Numbered from the stretch's first letter, positions 1-8,350 are shown. The stretch is DNA of 64,000 nucleotides from an uncultured Oscillospiraceae bacterium (GCA_934446455.1 CAKSEE010000002.1:62001-126000); one strand, 5' to 3'. Notes: generated by a model from the letters alone, not told the origin. Made by a program: numbers and translations.

Positions 1-217
1 ACACCGCCGCGGCGCGCCCGTCCTGCTGTATTATTTCGTGCACCCGCATAAGGTTGGCATGTGGGGAAAGCTCGGAGATACGGCGGTACACCGCCGCGCT
101 TTCCGCAGGAAGCTCTTTGAGGACATACTTCCCGCCGTCATCGCGGCTTTCTGCAAGCGTTACTGTGCCTTTTATATTCAGCGCGCGCAGTATCCTGTAT
201 TTTTCAGCGGTCATCAT
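1..217 (-). CDS. Protein-kinase-like protein, N-terminal fragment (runs off left edge)
   Basis: About 72 N-terminal residues are visible, translated leftwards from ATG at 217 (a second in-frame ATG lies at 214). A GGGAGGAGG ribosome binding site precedes it. The sequence reads like the small lobe of a Hanks-type kinase: a start resembling MTAEKYRILRAL, a GKYVLKELP strand whose Lys matches the ATP-binding VAIK lysine, then an alpha-C-like YRRISELSPHANL segment. The Gly-rich loop is poorly conserved, so it may be a weak kinase or pseudokinase. It is divergent from the helix-turn-helix genes at 410 and 941, and a second kinase locus lies at 13.1-17.5 kb. The catalytic loop is outside the window, so the family call is an inference. 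Confidence 0.6.
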   Translation of the reverse strand, partial: MMTAEKYRILRALNIKGTVTLAESRDDGGKYVLKELPAESAAVYRRISELSPHANLMRVHEIIQQDGRAAAV

Positions 218-250
218 GCTCCTCCTCCCACTTGATTTTTTTACGATTAT

Positions 251-279
251 ATGTTAACATAAATCATAGAAAAAGTCAA
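251..279 (-). promoter_or_regulatory. Sigma-A-type promoter of the kinase-like gene
   Basis: On the minus strand TTGACT (279-274) and TAACAT (256-251) are separated by 17 bases. They lie about 35 bases upstream of the start at 217. Confidence 0.5.
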
Positions 280-409
280 GGAAGGCGGGATTTTCCGCCG
301 ATTCCGCCGAGCCGCAGCTGCGCCGCCCCAAAGGCGGCTCTGCCCGTCGGTTCGGCGCGCTCATACGGGAAAAGGCGGGTATCGGCAAATTCCGAAAAGG
401 GAAGATATT

Positions 410-847
410 ATGATAAAACAAAAGACAACGGACGAGCTGCTCGACGTTCTGAAAAAGAAACCAACCTACGCGGAGGGGCAGCAGGAGATAAGAAGCGAGC
501 AGTATTCCGAAAACCTGTCGTCGTACCTGAACGGCATTGCGGCGCGCAGGGACATGAAGCCCGCAGACATTATGCGGCGCTCTGGGCTTAAGAAGTCCTA
601 TTTCTACTCGCTGCTTGACGGCAGGCGCGACAAGCCCGCACGCGACGTGCTGATACAGCTGGGCTTCGGCTTCTGCATGAACCTTGACGAGGTGCAGGAT
701 TTTCTGAAGCGCCTTGGAGCGGCGCAGCTCTACCCGAGAATAGCCCGCGACGGCGTGATAATATACGCCCTGCAGCACGGCATGGACATAATTGAGTGCG
801 ATATCCTGCTTGCAGACAACGGAGAGGAGCCGCTTGTGCGGGTGTAA
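410..847 (+). CDS. Helix-turn-helix protein, 145 aa (first of tandem pair)
   Basis: An XRE-like DNA-binding protein of unknown target. The central part (about residues 45-75) reads as a helix-turn-helix: MKPADIMRRSGLKKSYFY, then a LLDGRR turn. It is followed by a LGFGF..NLDEVQDFL helix and a C-terminal YPRIARDGVIIYAL helical segment, as in small Firmicutes XRE-type proteins. The ATG at 410 follows AAGGGAAG. It is a tandem paralogue of the gene at 941, with almost identical C-terminal 60 residues. It is divergent from a kinase-like gene, so it may be the kinase's output regulator or substrate; that is inference. The stop codon lies inside the promoter-like module of the next gene. Confidence 0.8.
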   Translation: MIKQKTTDELLDVLKKKPTYAEGQQEIRSEQYSENLSSYLNGIAARRDMKPADIMRRSGLKKSYFYSLLDGRRDKPARDVLIQLGFGFCMNLDEVQDFLKRLGAAQLYPRIARDGVIIYALQHGMDIIECDILLADNGEEPLVRV

Positions 848-892
848 AGTACGCTGTCGGTGTACCAAAATTCTTTTTCATGGTGATATAAT
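846..892 (+). promoter_or_regulatory. Promoter-like module, copy 1 (GTGTACCAAA)
   Basis: AAAGT (846-850), nine bases, GTGTACCAAA (860-869), then TATAAT at 887-892, 17 bases after the conserved block. The same layout recurs at 1378 and 1795. It lies just upstream of the gene at 941. The block at the -35 position does not resemble TTGACA, so an alternative sigma factor or an activator overlapping -35 is possible. Confidence 0.5.
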
Positions 893-940
893 TTACATGA
901 GTTGTTTTCTTTATCACTTTGAAAGGAATCTTGAACCCGT

Positions 941-1378
941 ATGTCTGACCAGCTCTCCACCGACGCTATTATCGAGGTCCTTAAAAGTAAAAATACATAT
1001 GCGGAGGCGTTTGAAGAGATACAGGATATGCAGTATGTCCCCAACCTGTCGCAATATCTGCACGCCATGACGGAAGAACGCAGAATGAAGCCTGCGGAGA
1101 TAATGCGGCGTTCGGGGCTGAAAAAGTCCTACTTCTATCAGCTGTTCGACGGGGAAAGGAAGAACCCGAAACGCGACGTGCTAATTCAGCTGGGGTTTGG
1201 GTTTAAGCTGTCTTTTGACGAGGTGCAGGAGTTCCTTAAGCACCTTGGCGCGGCGCAGCTTTACCCGAGAATAGCCCGCGACGGCGCGATAATATACGCC
1301 CTGCAGCATGGCATGGACATAATCGAGTGCGATATCCTGCTTGAGGAAAACGGCGAGGAGCCGCTGATGCGGGTGTAA
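941..1378 (+). CDS. Helix-turn-helix protein, 145 aa (second of tandem pair)
   Basis: Same length and architecture as the product of 410-847: helix-turn-helix at about residues 45-75 (MKPAEIMRRSGLKKSYFY, LFDGER), then LGFGF..SFDEVQEFL and the YPRIARDGAIIYAL tail. The N-terminal 40 residues differ more between the two copies than the C-terminal half, suggesting a shared partner surface and a diverged input or dimerisation end. ATG at 941 is preceded by GAAAGGAA. It is likely expressed from the module at 846-892. A DNA-binding role is inferred from fold resemblance only. Confidence 0.8.
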   Translation: MSDQLSTDAIIEVLKSKNTYAEAFEEIQDMQYVPNLSQYLHAMTEERRMKPAEIMRRSGLKKSYFYQLFDGERKNPKRDVLIQLGFGFKLSFDEVQEFLKHLGAAQLYPRIARDGAIIYALQHGMDIIECDILLEENGEEPLMRV

Positions 1379-1424
1379 AAGTCCTCTGCGAGTGTACCAA
1401 ACTCATGGCGAAAGATGTTATTAT
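1378..1424 (+). promoter_or_regulatory. Promoter-like module, copy 2 (GTGTACCAAA)
   Basis: AAAGT (1378-1382), GTGTACCAAA (1392-1401) and TATTAT (1419-1424), with spacing identical to copy 1. It overlaps the stop codon of the upstream gene and is followed at once by the hairpin at 1426-1457. The next gene starts at 1546. Confidence 0.5.
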
Positions 1425-1425
1425 A

Positions 1426-1457
1426 AGACCGTAGGAATTATCCTGCGGTCTTTTTTT
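1426..1457 (+). terminator. Rho-independent terminator
   Basis: AGACCGTAGGA and TCCTGCGGTCT pair (one G-U) around ATTA, followed by seven T. A near copy lies at 1843-1871, after module copy 3. Confidence 0.8.
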
Positions 1458-1545
1458 GTCATGGTCCGAGGTATAAGACTCGGAAAATGGCGCGGGTGCT
1501 GAAGCTTTCCGTACCCGTAAATTCAGGAAAAAGGAGATAAAGACT

Positions 1546-1752
1546 ATGGAGTTCTTTGGTGGAGTTCTGGGTCTGATTTACTGTGCGGCGGGGTTCTGGG
1601 CAACAAAATGGACTATTTATTACAATAAGGTCGTTGTTGAGTTTCAGCCCATGGCGCTTTTCAGCAAAAGGCTTCTTTATGGAATACTGCTTGGTTGGGC
1701 GCTTATTCCCGCGGCAATAATCCGCAAGATCAGGCTGAAAAAAGGTGGCTGA
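1546..1752 (+). CDS. Small membrane protein, 68 aa
   Basis: Two hydrophobic segments (about residues 3-20 and 42-60) are joined by a polar loop, and the protein ends in a basic RKIRLKKGG tail, which should be cytoplasmic. A strong AAAAAGGAGA site precedes ATG 1546. No family is recognised. It sits between two module copies, among genes that also encode membrane proteins, so it may be part of the same regulon. Confidence 0.6.
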   Translation: MEFFGGVLGLIYCAAGFWATKWTIYYNKVVVEFQPMALFSKRLLYGILLGWALIPAAIIRKIRLKKGG

Positions 1753-1794
1753 AAACAGCGATTCGCGAAAGACACGGATTGGTTCGGCGCTGAA

Positions 1795-1841
1795 AAAGTC
1801 CACCGGCAGTGTACCAAAATGCGCATAAAATATCATAAAAT
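1795..1841 (+). promoter_or_regulatory. Promoter-like module, copy 3 (GTGTACCAAA)
   Basis: AAAGT (1795-1799), GTGTACCAAA (1809-1818) and TAAAAT (1836-1841), spacing identical to the other two copies. It lies upstream of the zinc-ribbon gene at 1954. Confidence 0.5.
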
Positions 1842-1842
1842 A

Positions 1843-1871
1843 AAAACCGTAGGGTTATCCTGCGGTTTTTT
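1843..1871 (+). terminator. Rho-independent terminator, near copy of 1426-1457
   Basis: AAAACCGTAGG pairs with CCTGCGGTTTT around GTTAT and ends in a T run. It would end transcripts of the small membrane protein gene. If the adjacent module is a promoter, it would sit at the very 5' end of the next transcript. Confidence 0.7.
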
Positions 1872-1953
1872 GCTTATGTACAATAACTGCTGCAAAATCT
1901 GCACAGCATGACTGAAGAATTGCCTGTAGTGAAAAATGAAAGGAATGACAGCA

Positions 1954-4191
1954 ATGGCGTCGTCGGATTTTATAATAAAATGCCCGAAGTGCAAAAGTGT
2001 CGTTGAATATGACAAGGCGAAGAAAAAGTGCGTCTGCCCCTCGTGCAAAAAGGAGGTCGATACATCGCGCTACAAGGTGTTCAACCTGAGCAATGTTGTT
2101 GTGGCGTTCTCCGAAAAAACGCAGTCCTATGCCAATTACCGAAAGCAAGTCGTAAAGGATTCGTATAAGATGTCAGCTTTTCTGGAAGAGAATTACAGAA
2201 AATGCGCAACGAAAGCCGAGGACTGCGCGAAGTTCATTGTGACGATATGCATGAGCTCGGCAAACAAGTTTATCGGTATGGCTGTGGAGGCTCTGACAAA
2301 AGTGGGAGTGTACGAGTATGACTGCTCCGCGTTCATTGATTATTACCTGAGCCGTCCATATGTTAATAACAAGTGCTATGCCCTGGAGTTTCAGGAGAAA
2401 ATGGAGGATTTTCTTAACGGACTTGCGGGACAGGTGGATTCGCACGAGGCGTCGCTTCAGGCGCAGGACAGCGCAAGGGGCAGGTGGTCGGGCGGCGGCT
2501 TCGGACTTAAGGGAGCGCTGAAAGGCGCTGCGATGGCGGGCGCGCTCAATATGGCGGAGGACTTCGGCAGCTCGGTCCTTCAGTCGTGGCAGAGGTCGGA
2601 ATTCAAGGACCGGATGAAAAGAAAACTTGTAAACAAGTTCGCCTCGGAAGATACTATTTCAGAATATTGTGCTTCAGTAAGAGCAGACTATCAGAATATC
2701 TTCGCTGCGGTTTATGATATCCTTGCAGAACACGGCATATACCACAGCGAGCAGTATCACCTGTATGCAATTGCCCAAAATATGAGGGGAGTTGTAACCA
2801 ATATAAAGAACGGGCTGGTCCCCCCTATGGAAGCGGTCAGTGCGCTGCTGTCGCTCATATGCGATAATCCTTTCTGTCACACCGCGGAGCTCCTTGAAAT
2901 GCTTTACGGCTACATTGGCGGCTCAGACGGGGAGATGATGCGCCTTGCGGAGTATGTCGGCGCGGACGTTGAATTCAAGTCGCGGATATTCCCGCTGATA
3001 AATAAAAAGAACGGGGAGCTGCTTGAGAGCTGCAAGTCCTCTGCGGACTATCACGGCGCCGTTGAGAAAATACGCGAAGCGGCGAAAAACGCGGGCGCGG
3101 AGCCCGAGGAGCTTGAATGCTTCAAAAAAGCAATCGGGCTGGAGGAGAAAGCGAAAAATCAGGAGGAGACCCTCGAGCGGAACAGCAGGACGTTCAAGGG
3201 CGTGGTTTACGACACCGTTGAAGAAAAGCGTGCCGCCTCAGACCACAGTTTTGAGATAAACGAGGCATATCGCGACCTTGTGGAGAAAATTAACTCCACC
3301 AGACTGTTCAACGGTACGTCGACGGAGAAAAACGACCTTAATCTTGAGGGCTGGCTGGACAATATCCTGTTCAGCGAAATAAAGGAATGGGAGATACCGC
3401 GCTATGACGCGGAGATAGAGCGCTATTCCGCAATTCCCGGCGACCCGATGTTTGAGGGAAGCGACGACGATAAGGCGTTTATCCGCAAATATGTTGAACG
3501 GCTTAAGAAATACAGGCAGAAAGCTGTCGATAAGGACGCAAGGGACTTTCAGAACAGGCGAGGCGAGCGCTATCAGAACTCCGAGGAGGGCAAGCAGGAC
3601 CGGCAGCGCGTTTTAAACGCGGCGGAGCTGTTTCTGAAAACGGACTTTACGCAGCCGGATTCCACGCAGAAATTCAGGGAGAGCGTGCGCAGCGCACCCC
3701 CGTCCAACATCGGCGACTACAATGCCGCCGCGGATCTGCTCAGCGGAATGTCGCCCGCAGAGCTTAAGCTTTTGCAGCATTACACCGCGTTCCGCGTAAA
3801 GGGGTTCGGCGTGAAGGTGCTGCTTAAGATACTGGCGGGTTTTGGTGTGGTTATCGGCATTGCGATAGTAATGACGCTTTTAAGGGATATTTCCGGGATA
3901 ATGACCATGGAGCAGTACAATGACGCAGCAAACGCTCTTCTTGAGATATACTGCATTGCAGCGGGCATATACCTGCTTATCGGCATAGTTTACTGCGCGT
4001 TTGCGGGCGAAAGGTGGAAAACGGCGACCGTTGGCGGAACGCTGCTGCACCCCATGCTTCAGCCAAAAAAGCATTATATAGCGCCCTCGCTTGTGATCGG
4101 CACCAAAAAGGAGCGCAAGGAAGCAAAGATACGGCTTGAAATCGAGAAAATGGCTGCAAAGAAAGCGAACAACGGCAAAAAACCGCTCTGA
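1954..4191 (+). CDS. Zinc-ribbon membrane protein, 745 aa, unknown function
   Basis: The start is chosen at ATG 1954 because AAAGGA at 1939-1944 lies nine bases upstream; ATGs at 1936 and 1945 overlap that site. The N-terminus has a CPKC...CPSC zinc ribbon (about residues 8-32). A long, mainly helical region follows, with one Gly/Ala-rich stretch (GGGFGLKGALKGAAMAGAL, near 180) that could be membrane-active. Two clear transmembrane helices lie near the C-terminus (VLLKILAGFGVVIGIAIV and LLEIYCIAAGIYLLIGIVY), followed by a basic tail. No enzyme motif is seen. The neighbour at 4257 also has two membrane helices, and the two are probably co-transcribed. Confidence 0.75.
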   Translation: MASSDFIIKCPKCKSVVEYDKAKKKCVCPSCKKEVDTSRYKVFNLSNVVVAFSEKTQSYANYRKQVVKDSYKMSAFLEENYRKCATKAEDCAKFIVTICMSSANKFIGMAVEALTKVGVYEYDCSAFIDYYLSRPYVNNKCYALEFQEKMEDFLNGLAGQVDSHEASLQAQDSARGRWSGGGFGLKGALKGAAMAGALNMAEDFGSSVLQSWQRSEFKDRMKRKLVNKFASEDTISEYCASVRADYQNIFAAVYDILAEHGIYHSEQYHLYAIAQNMRGVVTNIKNGLVPPMEAVSALLSLICDNPFCHTAELLEMLYGYIGGSDGEMMRLAEYVGADVEFKSRIFPLINKKNGELLESCKSSADYHGAVEKIREAAKNAGAEPEELECFKKAIGLEEKAKNQEETLERNSRTFKGVVYDTVEEKRAASDHSFEINEAYRDLVEKINSTRLFNGTSTEKNDLNLEGWLDNILFSEIKEWEIPRYDAEIERYSAIPGDPMFEGSDDDKAFIRKYVERLKKYRQKAVDKDARDFQNRRGERYQNSEEGKQDRQRVLNAAELFLKTDFTQPDSTQKFRESVRSAPPSNIGDYNAAADLLSGMSPAELKLLQHYTAFRVKGFGVKVLLKILAGFGVVIGIAIVMTLLRDISGIMTMEQYNDAANALLEIYCIAAGIYLLIGIVYCAFAGERWKTATVGGTLLHPMLQPKKHYIAPSLVIGTKKERKEAKIRLEIEKMAAKKANNGKKPL

Positions 4192-4256
4192 ATCGGCTCA
4201 TCAGAAAGCCCGCACGGCGGCTCATGCCGGAAATGAAAAAAAGGAAGGTACATAAA

Positions 4257-5435
4257 ATGATCGACTTGGAAAAGCATAACGAATCTCAGGAGCAGCAGGA
4301 GGTACAGCAGGAAGAACATCAGGAAGCGCCGCAGATTGATTATTCTTCCATAAAACCGGACCTGCCGAGCGTTGGCTGGGTACTGCTCACAGTATTCCTG
4401 CTGGGGCCGCTCGGCATAATCCCCGCTATCGTGTTTTTTAGTCAGCAAAGGCCAAAGAGAGCGCTCTGCTGCCTTGTTCCCGCACTTATATATCTGGTGT
4501 CAGGCATTATACTGAGCGTTGCGGCGATAGGTTACGCAAAGAACAACCCCGTTATTGAGAACGCCGCAGAAAGCAGCATTACATACGAGGTTACGTCTGC
4601 GCCGAGCGAGGACGATTCCGCTGCCCTGACAGGCGGATATAGCGCGGACGCGTCCGCAGGGCAGGAATATGCGACGTATGAGAGCGCTGAGCAGGACGAT
4701 ATTACCGACGACATTCTCGGCTGCGATATCCCGATAGTTTCGGGCACGGATTATTATCAGATATATCAGGCGACGCACAGGTATTTCGACAATATAAGAA
4801 ACTGCAAGATCAACTGTACATACGTTACCGAGAGCGATCTTTCCTCCACGAACCTTACAGAGGACGCAATCAGTCTGATAACACAGCAATATCTGCTTGC
4901 AGAACAGCTGCAGAAGTTTTATGCGCTTGCCGACGACGACAGCGACCACCGTATTCTTTACAGGGAAATGCTGGGGCACCTTGATACTGTCCACGCTGTT
5001 ATTAAAAGCATTGAAATAGCCCCCGACGACCCCGTTGTTTGCCCGCCGCTGCTGGATAACGCCGCTTATGTTACGCTTGATATTTACTACATGGATTATC
5101 TCCCCGTGTACGAGGCGGTAGTTCAGGCGTTAAACAGCCTTGAAGGCGACGACGATGGAATGATGGAGCTTGTTTCTAACGCGTACGAGCGCTACAAGGA
5201 CCAGATACCGTTGGAGGAACTGGAGGAGGACGAGAACCATGGTATTTTTAAAAGCGCGATGTACGCTTACCTTTACGACCAGTACCTGTACTGCGCCGAG
5301 CCGAAGGTGGAAACCGACGTCCTTGCTACGCTGTGGCACAGAAACGGCAGTTGGGAAATGGAGCTTGTGGGGCTGCCATTGGATACGGGCATGAATATCT
5401 GCACGGCGGGTCTGTTCATTGACCCTCAGCGTTAA
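4257..5435 (+). CDS. Membrane protein with acidic extracytoplasmic domain, 392 aa
   Basis: ATG 4257 is preferred because AAGGAAGG ends nine bases before it; an upstream ATG at 4224 has no such site. The order is: a Gln/Glu-rich cytoplasmic start (QEQQEVQQEEHQEAPQ), two membrane helices (about residues 35-57 and 68-92), a Ser/Asp-rich linker, then an outward-facing, acidic, helical domain of about 230 residues with no recognised family. The gene follows the zinc-ribbon gene by 65 bases and is followed by a strong terminator, so the two likely form one unit. Confidence 0.7.
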   Translation: MIDLEKHNESQEQQEVQQEEHQEAPQIDYSSIKPDLPSVGWVLLTVFLLGPLGIIPAIVFFSQQRPKRALCCLVPALIYLVSGIILSVAAIGYAKNNPVIENAAESSITYEVTSAPSEDDSAALTGGYSADASAGQEYATYESAEQDDITDDILGCDIPIVSGTDYYQIYQATHRYFDNIRNCKINCTYVTESDLSSTNLTEDAISLITQQYLLAEQLQKFYALADDDSDHRILYREMLGHLDTVHAVIKSIEIAPDDPVVCPPLLDNAAYVTLDIYYMDYLPVYEAVVQALNSLEGDDDGMMELVSNAYERYKDQIPLEELEEDENHGIFKSAMYAYLYDQYLYCAEPKVETDVLATLWHRNGSWEMELVGLPLDTGMNICTAGLFIDPQR

Positions 5436-5489
5436 GCCGCCGCGCGTGAAGCAAGTCGGCAGTCTTAACGGCTGATATTATGCAGAACA

Positions 5490-5524
5490 AAAGCGGGCTG
5501 CCTGCTGAAGCAGCCCGCTTTTTG
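5490..5524 (+). terminator. Rho-independent terminator
   Basis: AAGCGGGCTGC and GCAGCCCGCTT form a perfect stem around CTGCTGAA, followed by a T run. Confidence 0.85.
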
Positions 5525-5752
5525 AATATGCTTATTATAAAGGGGCTTCTCGCCGCCGGGAAGCCGTTGCACGGGCTGACTGTCATTGGGAATACACCCC
5601 GACAGTATTTTCTTATTACAGTATGGGCATTTTATATAAATTACAACCTCGCTTTACACTTCGGAATTTGCTCTATCGTTTACTGAAGAAATTCCTTTTT
5701 AGCACAAATCACGGACGGTAACGCAGTAACCGCTCGTGATTTATTTACAAAC
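5525..5752. other. Intergenic stretch without a gene
   Basis: No supported coding sequence. A second hairpin at about 5705-5741 (AAATCACG...CGTGATTT) precedes the tRNA terminator, read on the minus strand as lying downstream of it. Confidence 0.5.
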
Positions 5753-5789
5753 AAAAAGATTGCACTTTCCGGCATAGAAAGTGCAATCT
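5753..5789 (-). terminator. Terminator of the tRNA-Pro transcript
   Basis: A perfect 13-bp stem (AGATTGCACTTTC with its complement) around a 7-base loop. On the minus strand it is followed by TTTTTGTTTG, 15 bases past the tRNA 3' end. Confidence 0.8.
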
Positions 5790-5803
5790 GTCTGCTATAC
5801 AAC

Positions 5804-5880
5804 TGGTCTGAGTGACAGGATTTGAACCTGCGGCCTCTACCACCCCAAGGTAGCGCGCTACCAATCTGCGCCACACCCAG
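5804..5880 (-). tRNA. tRNA-Pro (anticodon GGG)
   Basis: A 77-base cloverleaf on the minus strand. Acceptor CTGGGTG pairs with CACTCAG, with CCA encoded. The anticodon stem CTACC/GGTAG holds the loop TTGGGGT, giving anticodon GGG. The T arm contains GGTTCAAATCC. It is transcribed from the promoter at 5897-5925 and ended by the hairpin at 5753-5789. Confidence 0.95.
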
Positions 5881-5896
5881 CTATCTGACGCATATT

Positions 5897-5925
5897 ATTA
5901 TATCACACCAATTTCATTTTGTCAA
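5897..5925 (-). promoter_or_regulatory. Promoter of tRNA-Pro
   Basis: Consensus TTGACA (5925-5920) and TATAAT (5902-5897) on the minus strand with a 17-base spacer, 17 bases before the mature tRNA. Confidence 0.85.
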
Positions 5926-6100
5926 TAGCTTTTCCGAGATTTTTTTTTATTTTTTTCTGCTCTGCGAATATTCGCGCCGAAAGCGTTAAATTCGGCATTA
6001 CAATGCCGTCCTGCGAGGGCTTGGACGGCGCGGGAGACCTGACGCAGGTGAGCGTCGCAGCTGTTTTTATTCTCAAACGGGAAAAAAGGCGCAGAAATCC
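5926..6100. other. Intergenic stretch between divergent promoters
   Basis: No coding sequence is supported. Small inverted repeats are visible (GGCATTACAATGCC near 5993-6006 and GACGCAGGTGAGCGTC near 6041-6056). They could be operators, but nothing ties them to a regulator. Confidence 0.3.
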
Positions 6101-6129
6101 TTGACAAAAGGCGAGAAAAATTGTATAAT
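6101..6129 (+). promoter_or_regulatory. Promoter of the TetR gene at 6190
   Basis: Consensus TTGACA (6101-6106) and TATAAT (6124-6129), spacer 17. Confidence 0.85.
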
Positions 6130-6150
6130 AACTCATGCGAGCATTAAAAT

Positions 6151-6169
6151 ACATTTTGGCTCGAAATGT
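6151..6169 (+). promoter_or_regulatory. Possible operator (inverted repeat) in the tetR leader
   Basis: ACATTT and AAATGT are separated by seven bases, between the promoter and the start codon of the TetR gene. Autoregulation is typical of TetR proteins; the assignment is a guess from position. Confidence 0.3.
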
Positions 6170-6189
6170 GATATAAAAGGGGCAGGCAG

Positions 6190-6822
6190 ATGAACACTAC
6201 CACACGCCACGACAACGACAAGCGCGTTGTCCGCACAAAAAAAGCCATCAAGGCTGCGCTGTTCAAGATAATGGAAACGAAGGATATCTCGGCGATAACC
6301 ATAAGCGAGCTTACGGCTGAGGCCAACGTCAACCGCCGCACATTCTACACGCATTACCGCAACATCACCGATATTCTGAACGAAATCGAGTCGGACCTTG
6401 TTGCGGCGCTCAGGGAGCTTGCGGACAACTTTGACACGTCAGACTACGAAAAGAGCACCTACGAGCTGTTTATGGGGCTTGACAGGCTGATTACGGTGGA
6501 CTTTCAGTTCTACTTCCACCTTGTGCGCGTGGATATGCGCGGCATACTTGTTTCAAGGCTGAAGACCGTTATAAAGAAGGCGGCGGACGCCGTGCTGGAG
6601 CAGTTCGCGGACGGCGGGAGCGCCGATTCTGCCGTGCTGTCCGCATTCCTCGCGGGCGGATTCTTCAACGCGTACCTCGACTACATCTATAAGCCCAACC
6701 GCTCGCAGGAGCTGTCGGGGTGCAGCTCGCTGGAGCATTCCGCGCGGCTCGCCGCAAGCGCCGTGGCGTTCTGCATAAAGAACGCGCGCACCATTTGTCA
6801 GAACGCGGAAAACGCCCAATAA
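6190..6822 (+). CDS. TetR/AcrR-family transcriptional regulator
   Basis: A 210-residue one-component repressor. The TetR DNA-binding domain is at residues 10-60: RTKKAIKAALFKIM, then TISELTAEANVNRRTFYTHYRN as helix-turn-helix and anchor. The C-terminal 130 residues are helical and resemble the ligand-binding half of TetR proteins with a TetR_C_8-like end; the ligand is unknown. The start codon follows a GGGGCAGG site. The gene is alone on the plus strand, convergent with the GH32 gene and behind a consensus promoter with a possible operator. There is no obvious target next to it; it may act on itself or at a distance. Confidence 0.9.
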   Translation: MNTTTRHDNDKRVVRTKKAIKAALFKIMETKDISAITISELTAEANVNRRTFYTHYRNITDILNEIESDLVAALRELADNFDTSDYEKSTYELFMGLDRLITVDFQFYFHLVRVDMRGILVSRLKTVIKKAADAVLEQFADGGSADSAVLSAFLAGGFFNAYLDYIYKPNRSQELSGCSSLEHSARLAASAVAFCIKNARTICQNAENAQ

Positions 6823-6910
6823 CGAGATTTGGTTTTTGGTAATTATGCGGGTGTTCGGCTTTGCGCATTATATGGATACTGACAAGCCTGTTATAGAGTG
6901 AAAACTTCAC

Positions 6911-6935
6911 GGGGGAAGCGGCATAGCGCTTTCCC
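6911..6935. terminator. Hairpin between convergent genes
   Basis: GGGGGAAGCG and CGCTTTCCCC pair with one mismatch around GCATA. There is little T tract on either strand, so termination is only plausible. Confidence 0.4.
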
Positions 6936-6985
6936 CGCCGGTTTGTTGACGGTGGATTCTGTGCCCGGGCTCCGACGCGGCGCGT

Positions 6986-8245
6986 TTACTCCATAACAAA
7001 TACCTCTGCGCTGCCGCGGACTGTGTTCGTAATGCCGCAGACCGCGTGAGTTACAACGTACTCCCCGCCGTTTACGAACACCTCGATGATGTTCTCGTCA
7101 ACGTAGGCTTCAATGTCCGCGGCGGTCAGCGGGGGAGTTACCGCCGTGGGGCGCTGTCCGCCTTTCATAACGCGCGATCTGTCTGCGGTGAGCCTGCCGC
7201 CGCTCATGCTGAGGGCGTACCCGCCTATGTCGAGCGCATCGCCGTTGTGCAGCCGTGCGCGCACCATGAAAGCGCCCTGCGGCTCGTCTGATTTTACGCA
7301 GAACCGCTCGCGGACGTTCGGGTGCGGTCTGAAAAATATATGTCCGTGCTTGACTTCGCATATGCGGGGAATGCAGAACATACCGACAGCGCCGCTCTGC
7401 ATGGGCGAGGGCATACGCAGCCATGCCACGACAACGCGCCTGCCCTCGTTGTCGAGAGTGCTTTGCGGCGCGTACAGGTCAAGCCCGAGGTCGAGAAACT
7501 GATAGTTCGGGGATATTTCCATACAAACCGAGCGCTCGTCAAACTCCGCAAGCGTACAGAGCGCCTGACTGCCGCATGGCATATCCAGCGGGGAAAGCAG
7601 CAGCACGCCGCCGCCGTCCGTGCGGAAGTAGTCGGGGCATTCCCACATCCAGCCTCCGATGTCGGCTTCGGCGAAGCCGGCGTATTCCCACGAGCAAAGG
7701 TCGGCGCTTTTGTAGAACAGCAAGCGCCCTTTGTTGTTCACCGTGCTGCCGAGTACCATGTACCAGCCGTCCGCCCCGCGCCATACCTTGGGGTCGCGGG
7801 TGTTGCGCATATCGCCGCGCTTCGGGTCGGTTATCGGCGGGATCGCCACGCTTTTGCCGCCGAAGTTGTCAAAGCTGTACCCGTCGGGCGAGGAGATGTG
7901 CAGCTGCGCGGCGGTGAACAGCCCGTCAAGGCAGGCGTTCACGTTTTCGGGGTCGGGCGCGTCGTATTTCACGCCCGTGTAGAACAGGTGCATAACGCCG
8001 TCCTTTTCAACGGCGCTGCCCGAAAAGCACCCGTCCGCATCGGCGGGCTTTGTGGGAAAGAGCGCTATCTCAAGGTGCCGCCAGCTTACAAGGTCGCGGC
8101 TTACGGCGTGTCCCCAGTGCATTCTCCCCCAGCGCGCGGCGTAGGGGAAGTGCTGATAGAACAGGTGGTACTCTCCCTTGTAGAATATAAAGCCGTTGGG
8201 GTCGTTTATCCAGCCCCTTGGCGCTTTAAGGTGAAGTGCGTCCAT
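6986..8245 (-). CDS. Glycoside hydrolase family 32 (sucrose/fructan beta-fructosidase)
   Basis: A 419-residue enzyme that should hydrolyse sucrose, sucrose-6-phosphate or short fructans to release fructose. All three family-32 signatures of the five-bladed propeller are present: WINDPNG with nucleophile Asp15, RDP at 150-152 and the WECPDYF acid/base Glu202. FSGSA (74-78) also fits. No signal peptide is present, so it is cytoplasmic. It is shorter than typical ScrB proteins (about 480), because the C-terminal beta-sandwich domain is reduced. No sugar transporter or regulator is adjacent, so the true substrate cannot be assigned. Confidence 0.93.
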   Translation of the reverse strand: MDALHLKAPRGWINDPNGFIFYKGEYHLFYQHFPYAARWGRMHWGHAVSRDLVSWRHLEIALFPTKPADADGCFSGSAVEKDGVMHLFYTGVKYDAPDPENVNACLDGLFTAAQLHISSPDGYSFDNFGGKSVAIPPITDPKRGDMRNTRDPKVWRGADGWYMVLGSTVNNKGRLLFYKSADLCSWEYAGFAEADIGGWMWECPDYFRTDGGGVLLLSPLDMPCGSQALCTLAEFDERSVCMEISPNYQFLDLGLDLYAPQSTLDNEGRRVVVAWLRMPSPMQSGAVGMFCIPRICEVKHGHIFFRPHPNVRERFCVKSDEPQGAFMVRARLHNGDALDIGGYALSMSGGRLTADRSRVMKGGQRPTAVTPPLTAADIEAYVDENIIEVFVNGGEYVVTHAVCGITNTVRGSAEVFVME

Positions 8246-8350
8246 AGATATAATGCCCTCCTGCGTTTTTACACTATTATAGAGCTTTTCATCGGATTTG
8301 TCAACACGAAATTCGGACAGCTGTCCCTCTTGACAAGCGGTGCTTTTTTC

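Noticed and set aside
5480..5686. 68-residue open frame after the acidic membrane protein gene
   Set aside because: It overlaps a strong terminator and has no clear ribosome binding site.
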